Below are positions 8,399 to 15,390 of a stretch of DNA of 16,205 nt, piece after piece; within the stretch, counting starts at the first letter, position 1, and each line of letters opens with the position of its first letter. A model generated the notes under the pieces. That model was given only the letters and a program-made list of their open reading frames with translations, did not search any database and was not told the DNA's origin. The translations under genes were made by a program, and so were the position numbers. The stretch spans positions 1-16,205 of the forward strand of contig CAKREL010000053.1 of NCBI GenBank assembly GCA_934317205.1, written 5' to 3'. Origin of the DNA: an uncultured Eubacterium sp. (GTDB lineage Bacteria; Bacillota; Clostridia; Lachnospirales; Lachnospiraceae).

Positions 8399-9745
8399 TT
8401 ATTCAGCTGTTTCTGCCTCAGCAGCTTCTGCTTCTTTCTCTTTTTTAGTTTTTGCTTTTGCACGAGGTTTTACGGAGTCTGTGATCAGCTCAACTGCTTT
8501 CTGTACAGCAAGATCCTGTTTCATGTTCTCTTTTTCATCCTCGCCCATGTACTCTTTGAGCTTGTCAGCTTCCATATTGTACATTGCTGCCATTTTCTCG
8601 ATTTCAGCATCTACATCTGCATCTGTGATCTCGATATTCTCTTCTTTTGCAATCTGCTCAAGAACAAGGCTGCTCTTAATACGTGTGATTGCATCCGGAC
8701 GAACCTGCTCTTTTAACTGATCCAGTGTCAGACCGGAGAACTGAAGGTACTGATCCATGGACAGTCCCTGCTGAGCCATCTGCTGTGCGAACTGGTTGAG
8801 CATGTTCTCACACTGTGTATCGATCATTGCATCCGGAAGTTCCATTGTAGATTTGTCTACGATCTTATCGATTGCTTCATCCTGGTATGCACGTTTAATC
8901 TCGTTCTGCTTCTGCTCTTCTAATTTTGCTTTTACGCTGTCTTTGTATTCAGCAACTGTATCAAACTCAGATACATCCTGAACGAACTCGTCATCAAGCT
9001 CCGGAATCTCTTTTGCTTTGATCTCATGGATTTTAACTTTGAATGTAGCATCTTTTCCGGCAAGATCTTCTGAATGATACTCCTCTGGGAAAGTAACATT
9101 TACATCTACATCATCACCAGCATTTTTACCGATCAGCTGATCTTCAAATCCCGGGATGAAGCTTCCGGAACCGATCTCTAAGGAATGGTTCTCGCCTTTA
9201 CCGCCTTCAAATGCAACACCGTCTACAAATCCTTCAAAATCGATCACTGCTACATCGCCATTCTCGATTGCACGATCCTCAACGTTGATTGTTCTTGCAT
9301 TTTTCTCACGTTCTTTGTCAATTGCTGCTGTTACATCTTCGTCAGTTACAGTTCCGTCTACTTTAGTAACTGTTACACCAATGTATTTTCCAAGTGTTAC
9401 TTCCGGTTTTGTAGCAACTTCTGCTGTGAAGATAAACGGTTTGCCTTTCTCGATCTGAACGATATCAACAACCGGTCTGGATACGATATCCTCTCCGCAC
9501 TCTTTTGCAGCATCTGCATATGCCTGCGGAATCAGTGCATTTGTTGCATCTTCATAAAATACGCCTGCACCATACATTTTCTCAACCATAGCTCTCGGAA
9601 CTTTTCCTTTACGGAATCCTGGCATGCTGATATTTTTTTTCTGTCTGTTATATGCTTCCTGAAGTGCTTTCTCCAGTTCTTCTGCTGCAACTTCAATGGT
9701 AAGCTTTACTGTATTTTTTTCTAACTTTTCCACCTGTACGCTCAT
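8399..9745 (-). CDS. tig: Trigger factor (ribosome-associated chaperone and prolyl isomerase)
   Basis: A 448-aa chaperone that binds the ribosome exit tunnel and shields nascent chains. The N-terminal ribosome-binding signature GFRKGKVP is at 43-50. A central FKBP-type isomerase domain follows, with GDVAVIDFEGFVDG and GSFIPGFEDQLIG, then the long helical C-terminal substrate cradle and a Lys/Ala/Glu tail. The frame is open to 9811, but the ATG at 9745 is chosen: AAAGGAGG lies just upstream, and MSVQVEKLEKN is the family N-terminus. It has a strong promoter and heads the tig-clpP-clpX-lon-ysxC run. Confidence 0.96.
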   Translation of the reverse strand: MSVQVEKLEKNTVKLTIEVAAEELEKALQEAYNRQKKNISMPGFRKGKVPRAMVEKMYGAGVFYEDATNALIPQAYADAAKECGEDIVSRPVVDIVQIEKGKPFIFTAEVATKPEVTLGKYIGVTVTKVDGTVTDEDVTAAIDKEREKNARTINVEDRAIENGDVAVIDFEGFVDGVAFEGGKGENHSLEIGSGSFIPGFEDQLIGKNAGDDVDVNVTFPEEYHSEDLAGKDATFKVKIHEIKAKEIPELDDEFVQDVSEFDTVAEYKDSVKAKLEEQKQNEIKRAYQDEAIDKIVDKSTMELPDAMIDTQCENMLNQFAQQMAQQGLSMDQYLQFSGLTLDQLKEQVRPDAITRIKSSLVLEQIAKEENIEITDADVDAEIEKMAAMYNMEADKLKEYMGEDEKENMKQDLAVQKAVELITDSVKPRAKAKTKKEKEAEAAEAETAE

Positions 9746-9831
9746 TCTGACAATTTCCTCCTTTATATATATGTGGTCACGTGTAATTTCTTTGAAAAAG
9801 GTATACTTCAACTACTTACAGTCATTTTTGG

Positions 9832-9860
9832 ATTATAACACACTGGTTTTACAATTGCAA
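9832..9860 (-). promoter_or_regulatory. Promoter of tig and the proteostasis run
   Basis: The minus strand reads TTGCAA (9855-9860), a 17-bp spacer, then a perfect TATAAT (9832-9837) preceded by TGn, an extended -10. Expected start is near 9825, giving a leader of about 80 nt before the tig ATG. Confidence 0.75.
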
Positions 9861-10054
9861 GAGATATTCGATTTGCGCCATATATAGCCTTTTCCATGGG
9901 GTTAGAGGTCACACACACCATTCGAAAAAGAGCTCGCATGGTGAGCGATACTCCTTGAAATTTGTTCAGGAAAGCAAATCATGGTATGGGGCAGATAAAA
10001 ATGTGCTCCCTTTATCATTAAGTTTTACTTAATATATCACTAAGATACAGTAGC
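9861..10054. other. Divergent intergenic region without a gene
   Basis: It lies between the tig promoter and the promoter of the 70-codon gene. It holds short inverted repeats: CACCAT (9916-9921) with ATGGTG (9938-9943), a GGGGCA/TGCTCCC-type pair at about 9989-10010, and the AT-rich palindrome at 10017-10033. No ORF with a ribosome site was found. Role unknown. Confidence 0.5.
10017..10033. promoter_or_regulatory. AT-rich palindrome, candidate operator
   Basis: ATTAAGT, three bases, ACTTAAT: a perfect 7-bp inverted repeat 21 bp upstream of the -35 of the 70-codon gene. It does not match the Fur, Zur or PerR consensus I know. A palindrome this AT-rich could also arise by chance. Confidence 0.35.
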
Positions 10055-10083
10055 TTTACTTCTTTTATCATATATCATATAAT
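10055..10083 (+). promoter_or_regulatory. Promoter of the 70-codon orphan gene
   Basis: TTTACT (10055-10060), 17-bp spacer, perfect TATAAT (10078-10083). Expected start is near 10090, giving a leader of about 54 nt. Confidence 0.65.
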
Positions 10084-10143
10084 AAGATCAACAAAGGAAA
10101 ACACAAACAATTCAATTTTTCATCATATAAGGAGGGCATAACA

Positions 10144-10356
10144 ATGACAATGAAATTATTAGAAAGATTATATAACAGAGGTCATAAACTGAGCACAAGA
10201 CAGGCTTTAAACACAAATGACCTTACACTGAAAGTAACAGCTTGCCAGCAGGATCTGAAAGAGATTTGGAGAAAAGACCAGAAAACCCTTTTCGGAAAAG
10301 CAATGCAGGCAGAATACGATCATACAAATGGAAACTTACGTCATAGATTCTGCTAA
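10144..10356 (+). CDS. Small conserved-looking hypothetical protein, 70 aa
   Basis: I do not recognise the family. The case that it is a real gene is strong: perfect TATAAT promoter, AAGGAGG 8 nt before the ATG, ordinary codon use for this genome, and a 20-bp hairpin terminator about 50 bp after the stop. The protein is soluble and charged (many Lys, Arg, His), with no signal peptide or membrane segment. An N-terminal basic part (LLERLYNRGHKLSTRQ) is followed by a helix-prone middle (LKEIWRKDQKTLFGKAMQAEY) and a tail HTNGNLRHRFC ending in Cys. It stands alone, divergent from tig and upstream of deoD. A second in-frame ATG at codon 3 is less well placed. Function unknown; a small regulatory or stress protein is possible. 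Confidence 0.75.
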   Translation: MTMKLLERLYNRGHKLSTRQALNTNDLTLKVTACQQDLKEIWRKDQKTLFGKAMQAEYDHTNGNLRHRFC

Positions 10357-10403
10357 TCATCATATGTGCAATTATGATATCTTTCTTCCAATACGATACG
10401 TTC

Positions 10404-10461
10404 ATCAAAGAAGCTCTTTCTACTTAACATCTTTGTTTCAGGTAGAGAGGGCTTCTTTGAT
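10404..10461 (+). terminator. Strong hairpin after the 70-codon gene
   Basis: Arms 10404-10423 and 10442-10461 pair over 20 positions (18 Watson-Crick, 2 G-U) with an 18-nt loop. The following sequence is AT-rich but not a clean U-run. Best read as the terminator of the small gene. Confidence 0.7.
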
Positions 10462-10524
10462 ATATTATTATATATTATTTATATAATTTTCTAAAACAAG
10501 ATTCCCTGTCAGGCAAACGTGCTT

Positions 10525-10537
10525 CGGAACTGTTCCG
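10525..10537. promoter_or_regulatory. CGGAAC-T-GTTCCG palindrome, candidate deoD operator
   Basis: A perfect 6+1+6 palindrome ends 10 bp before the deoD -35. It is flanked by two direct copies of GGCAAAC (10512-10518 and 10537-10543). The arrangement suits a transcription-factor site; the protein is not identified and it is not the standard PurR or LexA box. Confidence 0.4.
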
Positions 10538-10547
10538 GCAAACTTTA

Positions 10548-10576
10548 TTGACATTTTATTTTTCATCACGTATAGT
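10548..10576 (+). promoter_or_regulatory. deoD promoter
   Basis: Perfect TTGACA (10548-10553), 17-bp spacer, TATAGT (10571-10576). Expected start is near 10583. Confidence 0.8.
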
Positions 10577-10620
10577 GAAATTTGTAAAATAAATTATTAA
10601 TATACTAGGAGGAATTAGAC

Positions 10621-11343
10621 ATGATTTCAACACCTTCCGCATGTATTGTTGCAGATAAAGAAAAGGTTGCCAAAGTGGTTCTTATGCCTGGCGATCCTCT
10701 GCGCGCAAAATATATTGCTGAAAAATATCTGGAGGAACCTGAATTATTCAATACTGTTCGTAATATGTACGGTTACACGGGTACTTACAAAGGAAAACGC
10801 ATTTCTGTTATGGGAAGCGGCATGGGTATTCCATCCATGACTTTATATGCGCATGAGCTGTATAACTTTTTTGATGTAGATTCCATTATCCGCGTAGGTT
10901 CTGCCGGTGCGCTTCGCGATGATATGAAAGTACGCGACGTAGTAATCGCTATGAGTGCATCTACTAACTCCAAATTCGATGTACAGTACGGATTCCCGGG
11001 AACACTTGCTCCGACTGCAGATTTCGACCTCCTGAACGATGCTGTATCTGTATGCAAAGAGAGAAAAGCAAGTGTAAAAGTCGGCAATGTATTTACCACT
11101 GACGTATTCTATAATGCAGATTCCAATATTCCGTCACTGTGCCGTGACCTTGGTATGCTCTGCGTTGAAATGGAGACAGCAGGCATTTACTGGGAAGCAG
11201 TTGCTTCTCATAAGAAAGCATTAAGTATCCTCTCCATCTCTGATCACATGTTCCGTCATGAAGAACTGACTGCTCTCGAGCGTCAGGAATCTTTTGATGA
11301 AATGATCGAGATCGCACTCGAAACTGCATGGAGAAGCCTGTAA
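10621..11343 (+). CDS. deoD: Purine-nucleoside phosphorylase, DeoD type
   Basis: A 240-aa hexameric-type enzyme that splits purine (deoxy)nucleosides with phosphate into a free base and (deoxy)ribose-1-phosphate, in cytoplasmic purine salvage. Visible family features: phosphate-binding MPGDPLRAK near residues 22-30, GSGMGIPS, RVGSAGA, the ribose-binding VEMETAG, and the catalytic Asp in SISDHM followed by an Arg in ALERQESF (counterparts of E. coli Asp204 and Arg217). Length matches E. coli DeoD. AGGAGG lies 8 nt before the ATG, behind a strong promoter. A terminator follows, then a nucleobase permease on the same strand, consistent with a salvage pair. Confidence 0.95.
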   Translation: MISTPSACIVADKEKVAKVVLMPGDPLRAKYIAEKYLEEPELFNTVRNMYGYTGTYKGKRISVMGSGMGIPSMTLYAHELYNFFDVDSIIRVGSAGALRDDMKVRDVVIAMSASTNSKFDVQYGFPGTLAPTADFDLLNDAVSVCKERKASVKVGNVFTTDVFYNADSNIPSLCRDLGMLCVEMETAGIYWEAVASHKKALSILSISDHMFRHEELTALERQESFDEMIEIALETAWRSL

Positions 11344-11411
11344 TCTAATCCTGCAAAAAACGGCGGTCATACATTCTTTTATTGTAAAAACCGCTCAATA
11401 TTTAATATAGA

Positions 11412-11449
11412 AAAGTCCCTTGCTTTCATTGCGAAAAGCAGGGGACTTT
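11412..11449 (+). terminator. Terminator between deoD and the permease
   Basis: Arms AAAGTCCCTTGCTTT and AAAGCAGGGGACTTT form a 15-bp stem with one G-U pair and an 8-nt loop. The tail (CTCAATATT) is not U-rich, so partial read-through into the permease is possible. Confidence 0.65.
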
Positions 11450-11492
11450 CTCAATATTAGAAACAAACTGCATACAGTAACCAAAAAGTGTG

Positions 11493-11545
11493 TATTGCTT
11501 TTTAGAATTACAGATTGTATTCTTATGGTATACCAAAAAGCAATA
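11493..11545 (+). promoter_or_regulatory. Leader stem adjoining the permease ribosome site
   Basis: TATTGCTTTTT (11493-11503) is perfectly complementary to AAAAAGCAATA (11535-11545), with a 31-nt loop. The 3' arm runs into AAGGAG (11545-11550), so folding would place the ribosome site at the stem base. CCAAAAAG also occurs twice as a direct repeat in this leader. It does not match the purine, preQ1 or other riboswitches I know. Promoter not clear: TTGCTT-17-TATTCT (11495-11523) and a TATGG-TATACC extended -10 (11525-11534) are both weak. Confidence 0.45.
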
Positions 11546-11561
11546 AGGAGATAATAGTATA

Positions 11562-12899
11562 ATGAAACAGACAACGTCTAACAAACACGGTATGCTCTAT
11601 GATCTTGAAGATAAAGTTCCTGCCGGACAATCCATCATTTATGGAATGCAATACCTGGTTTATTTTTTAGCCGGAAGTGCCATCATGCCAGTTATCATCG
11701 GTGCCTATCTCGGACTGGATCAGGCAGAAATTGCCATGATGCTGCAAAGAACCTTTTTACTCAGTGGAGGAATCTCTATTCTTCAGGCAATTCTTGGTCA
11801 CCGCTATCCGATCATTGATGGACCTGCTGGATTGTGGATGGGACTTTTAATCATTCTGGCTGAGACATGTACATCTTTTGGGCAGGATCTTGCCGTATTA
11901 CGAACCAACATGGAATTCGGAATGATCATCGCAGGTATCATGGTTATCATTGTTGCTCTGACTGGACTGGTAGATAAGATTCTTAAGGTTTTTACTCCCA
12001 TTGTAAACGGAACCTTTCTTATTCTTATGGTTATGCAGATGAGTGCAACAGTTATCAAAGGAGCTACTGGTATTTCTTCTGGATATAAAACCATTCAGCC
12101 CAAATTTTTGCTTGTATTTTTAATCACAACTGCCATCATTTTAATCATAAATCTAAAAGCCAAAGGATTTTTACAATCCATTGCTACACTGATCGGTGTC
12201 GTATGCGGATGGATTATTGCCTACGCACTTGGCATTTCACCAGATTTCATTTCTTCCGGAAATGGTTTTCTGGCAATTCCGCAGCCATTTGCCTGGGGAA
12301 CTCCAACCATTGATCCAAGTGTGATCATTACATGTCTGATCGGTGAATTTATGCTTTTTTCTAATTTTGCAACTAGTTTAAACGGTATGTCAGAATTGCT
12401 TGAAACCGAAAACACTCCAAAGCAGGTGAAAAGAAGTACCATTCTTTTTGGCTGTACTGCTATCCTCTGTGGAATATTCCCAGTCACTGGATTTGTACCG
12501 TTTGCATCCGCGCCAAGTACAACCAAACTGACGCGTGTCGCTGCAAGAGGGCCATTTATTGTCGGAGGTCTTTTTATGATGCTTCTTGGAATTATTGCTC
12601 CAATCTGTACATTTTTTGCAGCCATTCCACCAGCTGTCGGTTACTCTGCCATGATGATCGTATTTGCTATGATGCTCCAGCAAGGCATTCAAGAATTCAA
12701 AAAAATAGAGCTTACAAATCGCGAAGGATTTATTATCGGCATTTCCTTCATGATCGGTGGCGGTATTATGTTTCTGACTGCAGATGCGTTTATGACATTG
12801 CCTCAGTTACTCCGCTATATTATTTCTAACGGTCTGATCATGGGATTGATCGTGGCACTCCTGATGGAACATGTACTGCTTCGGAAAAAAGTCAAATAA
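11562..12899 (+). CDS. NCS2-family nucleobase:cation symporter (purine/pyrimidine permease)
   Basis: A 445-aa membrane protein with about 12-14 hydrophobic segments, in the xanthine/uracil permease family (PF00860 type). Supporting segments are the N-terminal GMQYLVYFLAGSAIMPVIIG, GHRYPIIDGPAGLWMG, the mid-chain acidic membrane segment with IGEFMLFSNF, and the late segment VTGFVPFASAPSTTKLTRVA. In the last, where UraA-like proteins carry an (E/Q)NxG signature, this one has APSTT, so it belongs to a divergent branch and its substrate is unknown. It follows deoD, which suggests purine bases or xanthine, but this is inference. Ribosome site AAGGAG is 11 nt upstream. Confidence 0.85.
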   Translation: MKQTTSNKHGMLYDLEDKVPAGQSIIYGMQYLVYFLAGSAIMPVIIGAYLGLDQAEIAMMLQRTFLLSGGISILQAILGHRYPIIDGPAGLWMGLLIILAETCTSFGQDLAVLRTNMEFGMIIAGIMVIIVALTGLVDKILKVFTPIVNGTFLILMVMQMSATVIKGATGISSGYKTIQPKFLLVFLITTAIILIINLKAKGFLQSIATLIGVVCGWIIAYALGISPDFISSGNGFLAIPQPFAWGTPTIDPSVIITCLIGEFMLFSNFATSLNGMSELLETENTPKQVKRSTILFGCTAILCGIFPVTGFVPFASAPSTTKLTRVAARGPFIVGGLFMMLLGIIAPICTFFAAIPPAVGYSAMMIVFAMMLQQGIQEFKKIELTNREGFIIGISFMIGGGIMFLTADAFMTLPQLLRYIISNGLIMGLIVALLMEHVLLRKKVK

Positions 12900-12961
12900 A
12901 TCGAAAACCACTTTCAGACATCACACGGGCTAACATGTCCGCTTAATGTTCTACGCACTTG

Positions 12962-12983
12962 AAGCAGAGGAATGCTTATTTTT
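12962..12983 (+). terminator. Weak terminator after the permease
   Basis: AAGCA, 6-nt loop, TGCTT, then ATTTTT, about 60 bp after the permease stop. The stem is only 5 bp; the stronger GAGCCC hairpin at 13113-13132 may serve as the real end. Confidence 0.35.
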
Positions 12984-13010
12984 CGTTCACTATCTGCCCG
13001 GTATTATTGA

Positions 13011-13021
13011 GCGCGAGACGG
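13011..13021 (-). repeat. 11-nt copy of the tRNA-Gly 3' end
   Basis: This 11-nt stretch is identical to 13179-13189, the last 11 nt of the tRNA-Gly gene, in the same orientation. It marks the far side of the hairpin array, so the array is bounded by direct repeats of the tRNA end, the pattern left by integration at a tRNA 3' end. Eleven bases is short, and no integrase gene is present. Confidence 0.5.
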
Positions 13022-13112
13022 TGCTATTGGTCCGGGGGACCAATGGTTAGCACCGACCGAGGAGGACTTTAGGTCCTCCGAGACCTCGAACAGGATTCTC
13101 TGAATCCTGTTT

Positions 13113-13132
13113 GAGCCCGTCAGGGCTCTTTT
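13113..13132 (+). terminator. Rho-independent terminator facing right (H4)
   Basis: GAGCCC, loop GTCA, GGGCTC, then TTTT. It would stop transcripts from the permease before the tRNA gene. Confidence 0.6.
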
Positions 13133-13137
13133 CATGC

Positions 13138-13164
13138 AAAAAGGGATATCCTCTCGGATATCCC
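13138..13164 (-). terminator. Terminator of tRNA-Gly (H5)
   Basis: On the minus strand GGGATATCC, loop GAGA, GGATATCCC, then TTTTT (13138-13142). The stem can extend outward through the matching CATGCA arms with a 2-nt bulge. A T6 run also follows the tRNA 3' end directly. Confidence 0.75.
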
Positions 13165-13178
13165 TTTGCATGAAAAAA

Positions 13179-13250
13179 GCGCGAGACGGGACTCGAACCC
13201 GCGGCCTCGACCTTGGCAAGGTCGCGCTCCACCAACTGAGCCACTCGCGC
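13179..13250 (-). tRNA. tRNA-Gly (anticodon GCC)
   Basis: A 72-nt cloverleaf without encoded CCA. Acceptor GCGCGAG/CTCGCGC; D stem GCTC/GAGC with an 8-nt loop; anticodon stem CGACC/GGTCG with loop TTGCCAA, giving anticodon GCC (13215-13217 on the complement); 5-nt variable loop; T stem GCGGG/CCCGT (one G-U) with TTCGAGT. All arms pair. A perfect -35 promoter lies upstream and a terminator follows. Confidence 0.97.
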
Positions 13251-13288
13251 ATTTCTTATTTGTTGTGCTCTTGCTGAACACAAGACAT

Positions 13289-13317
13289 AATATACAGGAT
13301 AAACCTGTTTCTGTCAA
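13289..13317 (-). promoter_or_regulatory. tRNA-Gly promoter
   Basis: The minus strand reads TTGACA (13312-13317), a 17-bp spacer, then TATATT (13289-13294). Expected start is about 30 nt before the mature tRNA. The 118 bp further upstream (13318-13435) is AT-rich with no gene seen. Confidence 0.75.
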
Positions 13318-13435
13318 CGCTTTTTTCACAAATAATTAAAGTTCGAAATTATATTGATTTATCTGAAAATTCAAACTTTTTCAAAACATGCTTCTCAGCT
13401 TGCATTACAGACATCCAACGGCTCCTTTCTTCGCA

Positions 13436-13482
13436 GACAAAAAGAAATCCTGAATATAGATTTCGTGCTATCCAGGATTTCT
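13436..13482 (-). terminator. glmS terminator
   Basis: On the minus strand AGAAATCCTG (13473-13482) pairs with CAGGATTTCT (13443-13452) over 10 bp with a 20-nt loop, followed by a T run (13437-13442). It lies 16 nt after the glmS stop. Confidence 0.8.
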
Positions 13483-13497
13483 CTAAATATATAATAT

Positions 13498-15336
13498 TTA
13501 CTCTACGGTTACAGATTTTGCAAGGTTTCTCGGTTTATCTACATCAAGACCTTTTGCAACGCTGACATAATATCCCAGTAACTGTAACGGAATGATTGCC
13601 AGACTGGTTGCAAAATGTGGATCTGTCTTTGGTACGTATACGGAGAAATCGGCTGTATCTTCTATGCCATAATTGCCATATGTGGTCAGTCCCATCAGAT
13701 ATGCACCACGACTCTTTACCTCTACCATGTTACTGATGGTTTTCTCATAGAGAGCACTCTGTGTCAACACACCGACAACCAGTGTCTTATCCTCGATCAG
13801 ACTGATGGTTCCGTGCTTTAACTCACCGGCTGCATATGCCTCTGAATGAATGTAACTGATTTCTTTCATTTTCAGGCTGCCTTCCAGACTGATCGCGTAA
13901 TCCAGTCCACGTCCAAGGAAGAACATGTCTTTGGCATTTGCATATTTGCTTGCAAACCACTGAATGCGCTCTTTGTCGTCCAGAATCTTCTGGATTTTGC
14001 CAGGCAATGATTCTAACTCGGCGATCATATCTGCACATTTTTCATCACTGAGCAGTCCGCGTACCTGTGCCAGGCGCATTGCAAACAGATACATAGCAAT
14101 CAACTGAGTGCTATATGCTTTTGTCGTTGCAACAGAGATTTCCGGTCCTGCATATGTATATAAAGTATAATCGCTCTCACGGGCAATACTGGAACCTACT
14201 ACATTTACAACACCGAGTACGGATACCCCTTTCTCTTTTGCAAGACGTAATGCAGCCAGACTGTCTGCTGTCTCTCCGGACTGTGAAATGATAACGACCA
14301 GAGAATTTTTCACAAGGATTGGATTGCGGTAACGGAACTCAGAAGCGATATCTATCTCAACTGGTACCTGCGTCATATCTTCCAACACATATTTTGCAGC
14401 CATACCGACATGATAAGCAGAGCCACAGCCTACGATATAAATGCGCTCGATACCGGCCAGGTCTTCATCTGTCAGACCAATCTCTGAGAAATCAATCATC
14501 TTATCTTTTACATAGGCTCCAACTGTATCCTGAACAGCTTTTGGCTGCTCATGGATTTCTTTCAGCATAAAATGCTCATAACCGCCTTTTTCTGCTGCCT
14601 CAGCATCCCATTTGATCTCAACCATTTCTTTTTTGATTTCTTCTTCATCTGTATTATAGAAATGGATTTCATCTTTGGTCAGCTCGGCAATTTCCATATT
14701 GCCAATGTAATATACATTACGTGTCTGATCCAGAATAGCCGGTACATCAGATGCGATCAGAGAACCAGTTGCATTTTTTCCAATGATCAGCGGACTATCT
14801 TTTCTTGCAGCAAAAAGTTTTCCAGGATAATCTTTAAAGAGTACTCCAAACGCATAGGAACCTCTGATATGAAGCATTGCTGTCGCAATTGCAGTCAGCG
14901 GTGCTCCTGTCTTTTTATAATAATAGTCAATTAATTTTACAGCAACTTCTGTATCTGTCTCGGAATAGAACGTATATCCGCGTTTCACTAATTTTTCTTT
15001 CAGTTCCTGGAAGTTCTCAATGATACCATTATGTACGAGAACAACGTTTTTTCCCTCAGAGCAATGCGGATGTGCATTGTTCTCTGAAGGTTCGCCGTGC
15101 GTAGCCCAACGTGTGTGACCAATACCGCAAGTACCTTTTACTGTATGCCCTTCATCTGTCTTCTCGATCAGTACACGCAGACGGCCTTTTGCCTTCACGA
15201 TTTCTATATTGCCAGTCTCCTCATCACGTACAGAAATACCTGCTGAGTCGTAACCGCGATACTCCAGCTTTGCAAGACCTGCAAGCAGGATTGGGGCTGC
15301 CTGCTTTTCTCCAATATAACCTACAATTCCACACAT
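13498..15336 (-). CDS. glmS: Glutamine--fructose-6-phosphate aminotransferase (isomerizing)
   Basis: A 612-aa enzyme that makes glucosamine-6-phosphate from fructose-6-phosphate and glutamine, the first step toward UDP-GlcNAc for the cell wall. The N-terminal glutaminase domain begins with the nucleophile Cys2 (MCGIVGYIG) and includes HTRWATHGEPSENNAHPH. Two SIS sugar-isomerase domains follow (IVGCGSAYHVG and IISQSGETADS; then FLGRGLDYAISLEGSLKMKEIS and EAYAAGELKHG). The C-terminus ends DKPRNLAKSVTVE, with the conserved catalytic Lys. Length is standard. AAGGAG lies upstream of the ATG. It has its own promoter overlapping the end of the protease gene; the roughly 48-nt leader is too short for a glmS ribozyme. 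Confidence 0.97.
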   Translation of the reverse strand: MCGIVGYIGEKQAAPILLAGLAKLEYRGYDSAGISVRDEETGNIEIVKAKGRLRVLIEKTDEGHTVKGTCGIGHTRWATHGEPSENNAHPHCSEGKNVVLVHNGIIENFQELKEKLVKRGYTFYSETDTEVAVKLIDYYYKKTGAPLTAIATAMLHIRGSYAFGVLFKDYPGKLFAARKDSPLIIGKNATGSLIASDVPAILDQTRNVYYIGNMEIAELTKDEIHFYNTDEEEIKKEMVEIKWDAEAAEKGGYEHFMLKEIHEQPKAVQDTVGAYVKDKMIDFSEIGLTDEDLAGIERIYIVGCGSAYHVGMAAKYVLEDMTQVPVEIDIASEFRYRNPILVKNSLVVIISQSGETADSLAALRLAKEKGVSVLGVVNVVGSSIARESDYTLYTYAGPEISVATTKAYSTQLIAMYLFAMRLAQVRGLLSDEKCADMIAELESLPGKIQKILDDKERIQWFASKYANAKDMFFLGRGLDYAISLEGSLKMKEISYIHSEAYAAGELKHGTISLIEDKTLVVGVLTQSALYEKTISNMVEVKSRGAYLMGLTTYGNYGIEDTADFSVYVPKTDPHFATSLAIIPLQLLGYYVSVAKGLDVDKPRNLAKSVTVE

Positions 15337-15390
15337 ATATTGATAGTCTCCTTATCTATTTTACTTCTTAGTTTTTAAATGTTTCGTTTC

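Larger units (their letters stand above)
13019..13177. repeat. Array of five consecutive hairpins
   Basis: H1 13019-13055: CGGTGCT/AGCACCG outside, ATTGGTCC/GGACCAAT inside with a 3-nt loop. H2 13061-13079: GGAGGAC/GTCCTCC. H3 13089-13111: AACAGGATTC/GAATCCTGTT, loop TCT. H4 13113-13128: GAGCCC/GGGCTC. H5 13130-13175: about 20 bp around GGGATATCC/GGATATCCC. They stand almost end to end between the convergent permease and tRNA-Gly. H4 and H5 have terminator character; H1-H3 are unexplained. Confidence 0.75.

Noticed and set aside
7619..8400. CIRCE or CtsR heat-shock operator near clpP
   Set aside because: Neither the TTAGCACTC-N9-GAGTGCTAA element nor a GGTCAAA-type heptad repeat was found.
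8346..9724. Plus-strand ORFs of 61-179 aa opposite trigger factor
   Set aside because: Shadows of the tig frame; Cys/Phe/Ser-rich translations without ribosome sites.
9746..9811. 22-residue extension of trigger factor
   Set aside because: AAAGGAGG precedes the ATG at 9745 and the family N-terminus starts there; the extension is leader sequence.
11450..11561. Purine or preQ1 riboswitch before the permease
   Set aside because: The characteristic loop and pseudoknot sequences are absent; only a simple stem is seen.
13004..13329. Three minus-strand ORFs of 65-82 aa
   Set aside because: All cross the tRNA-Gly gene; phrases such as VAQLVERDLAKVEAAGSSPVSR are the usual translation of a tRNA.
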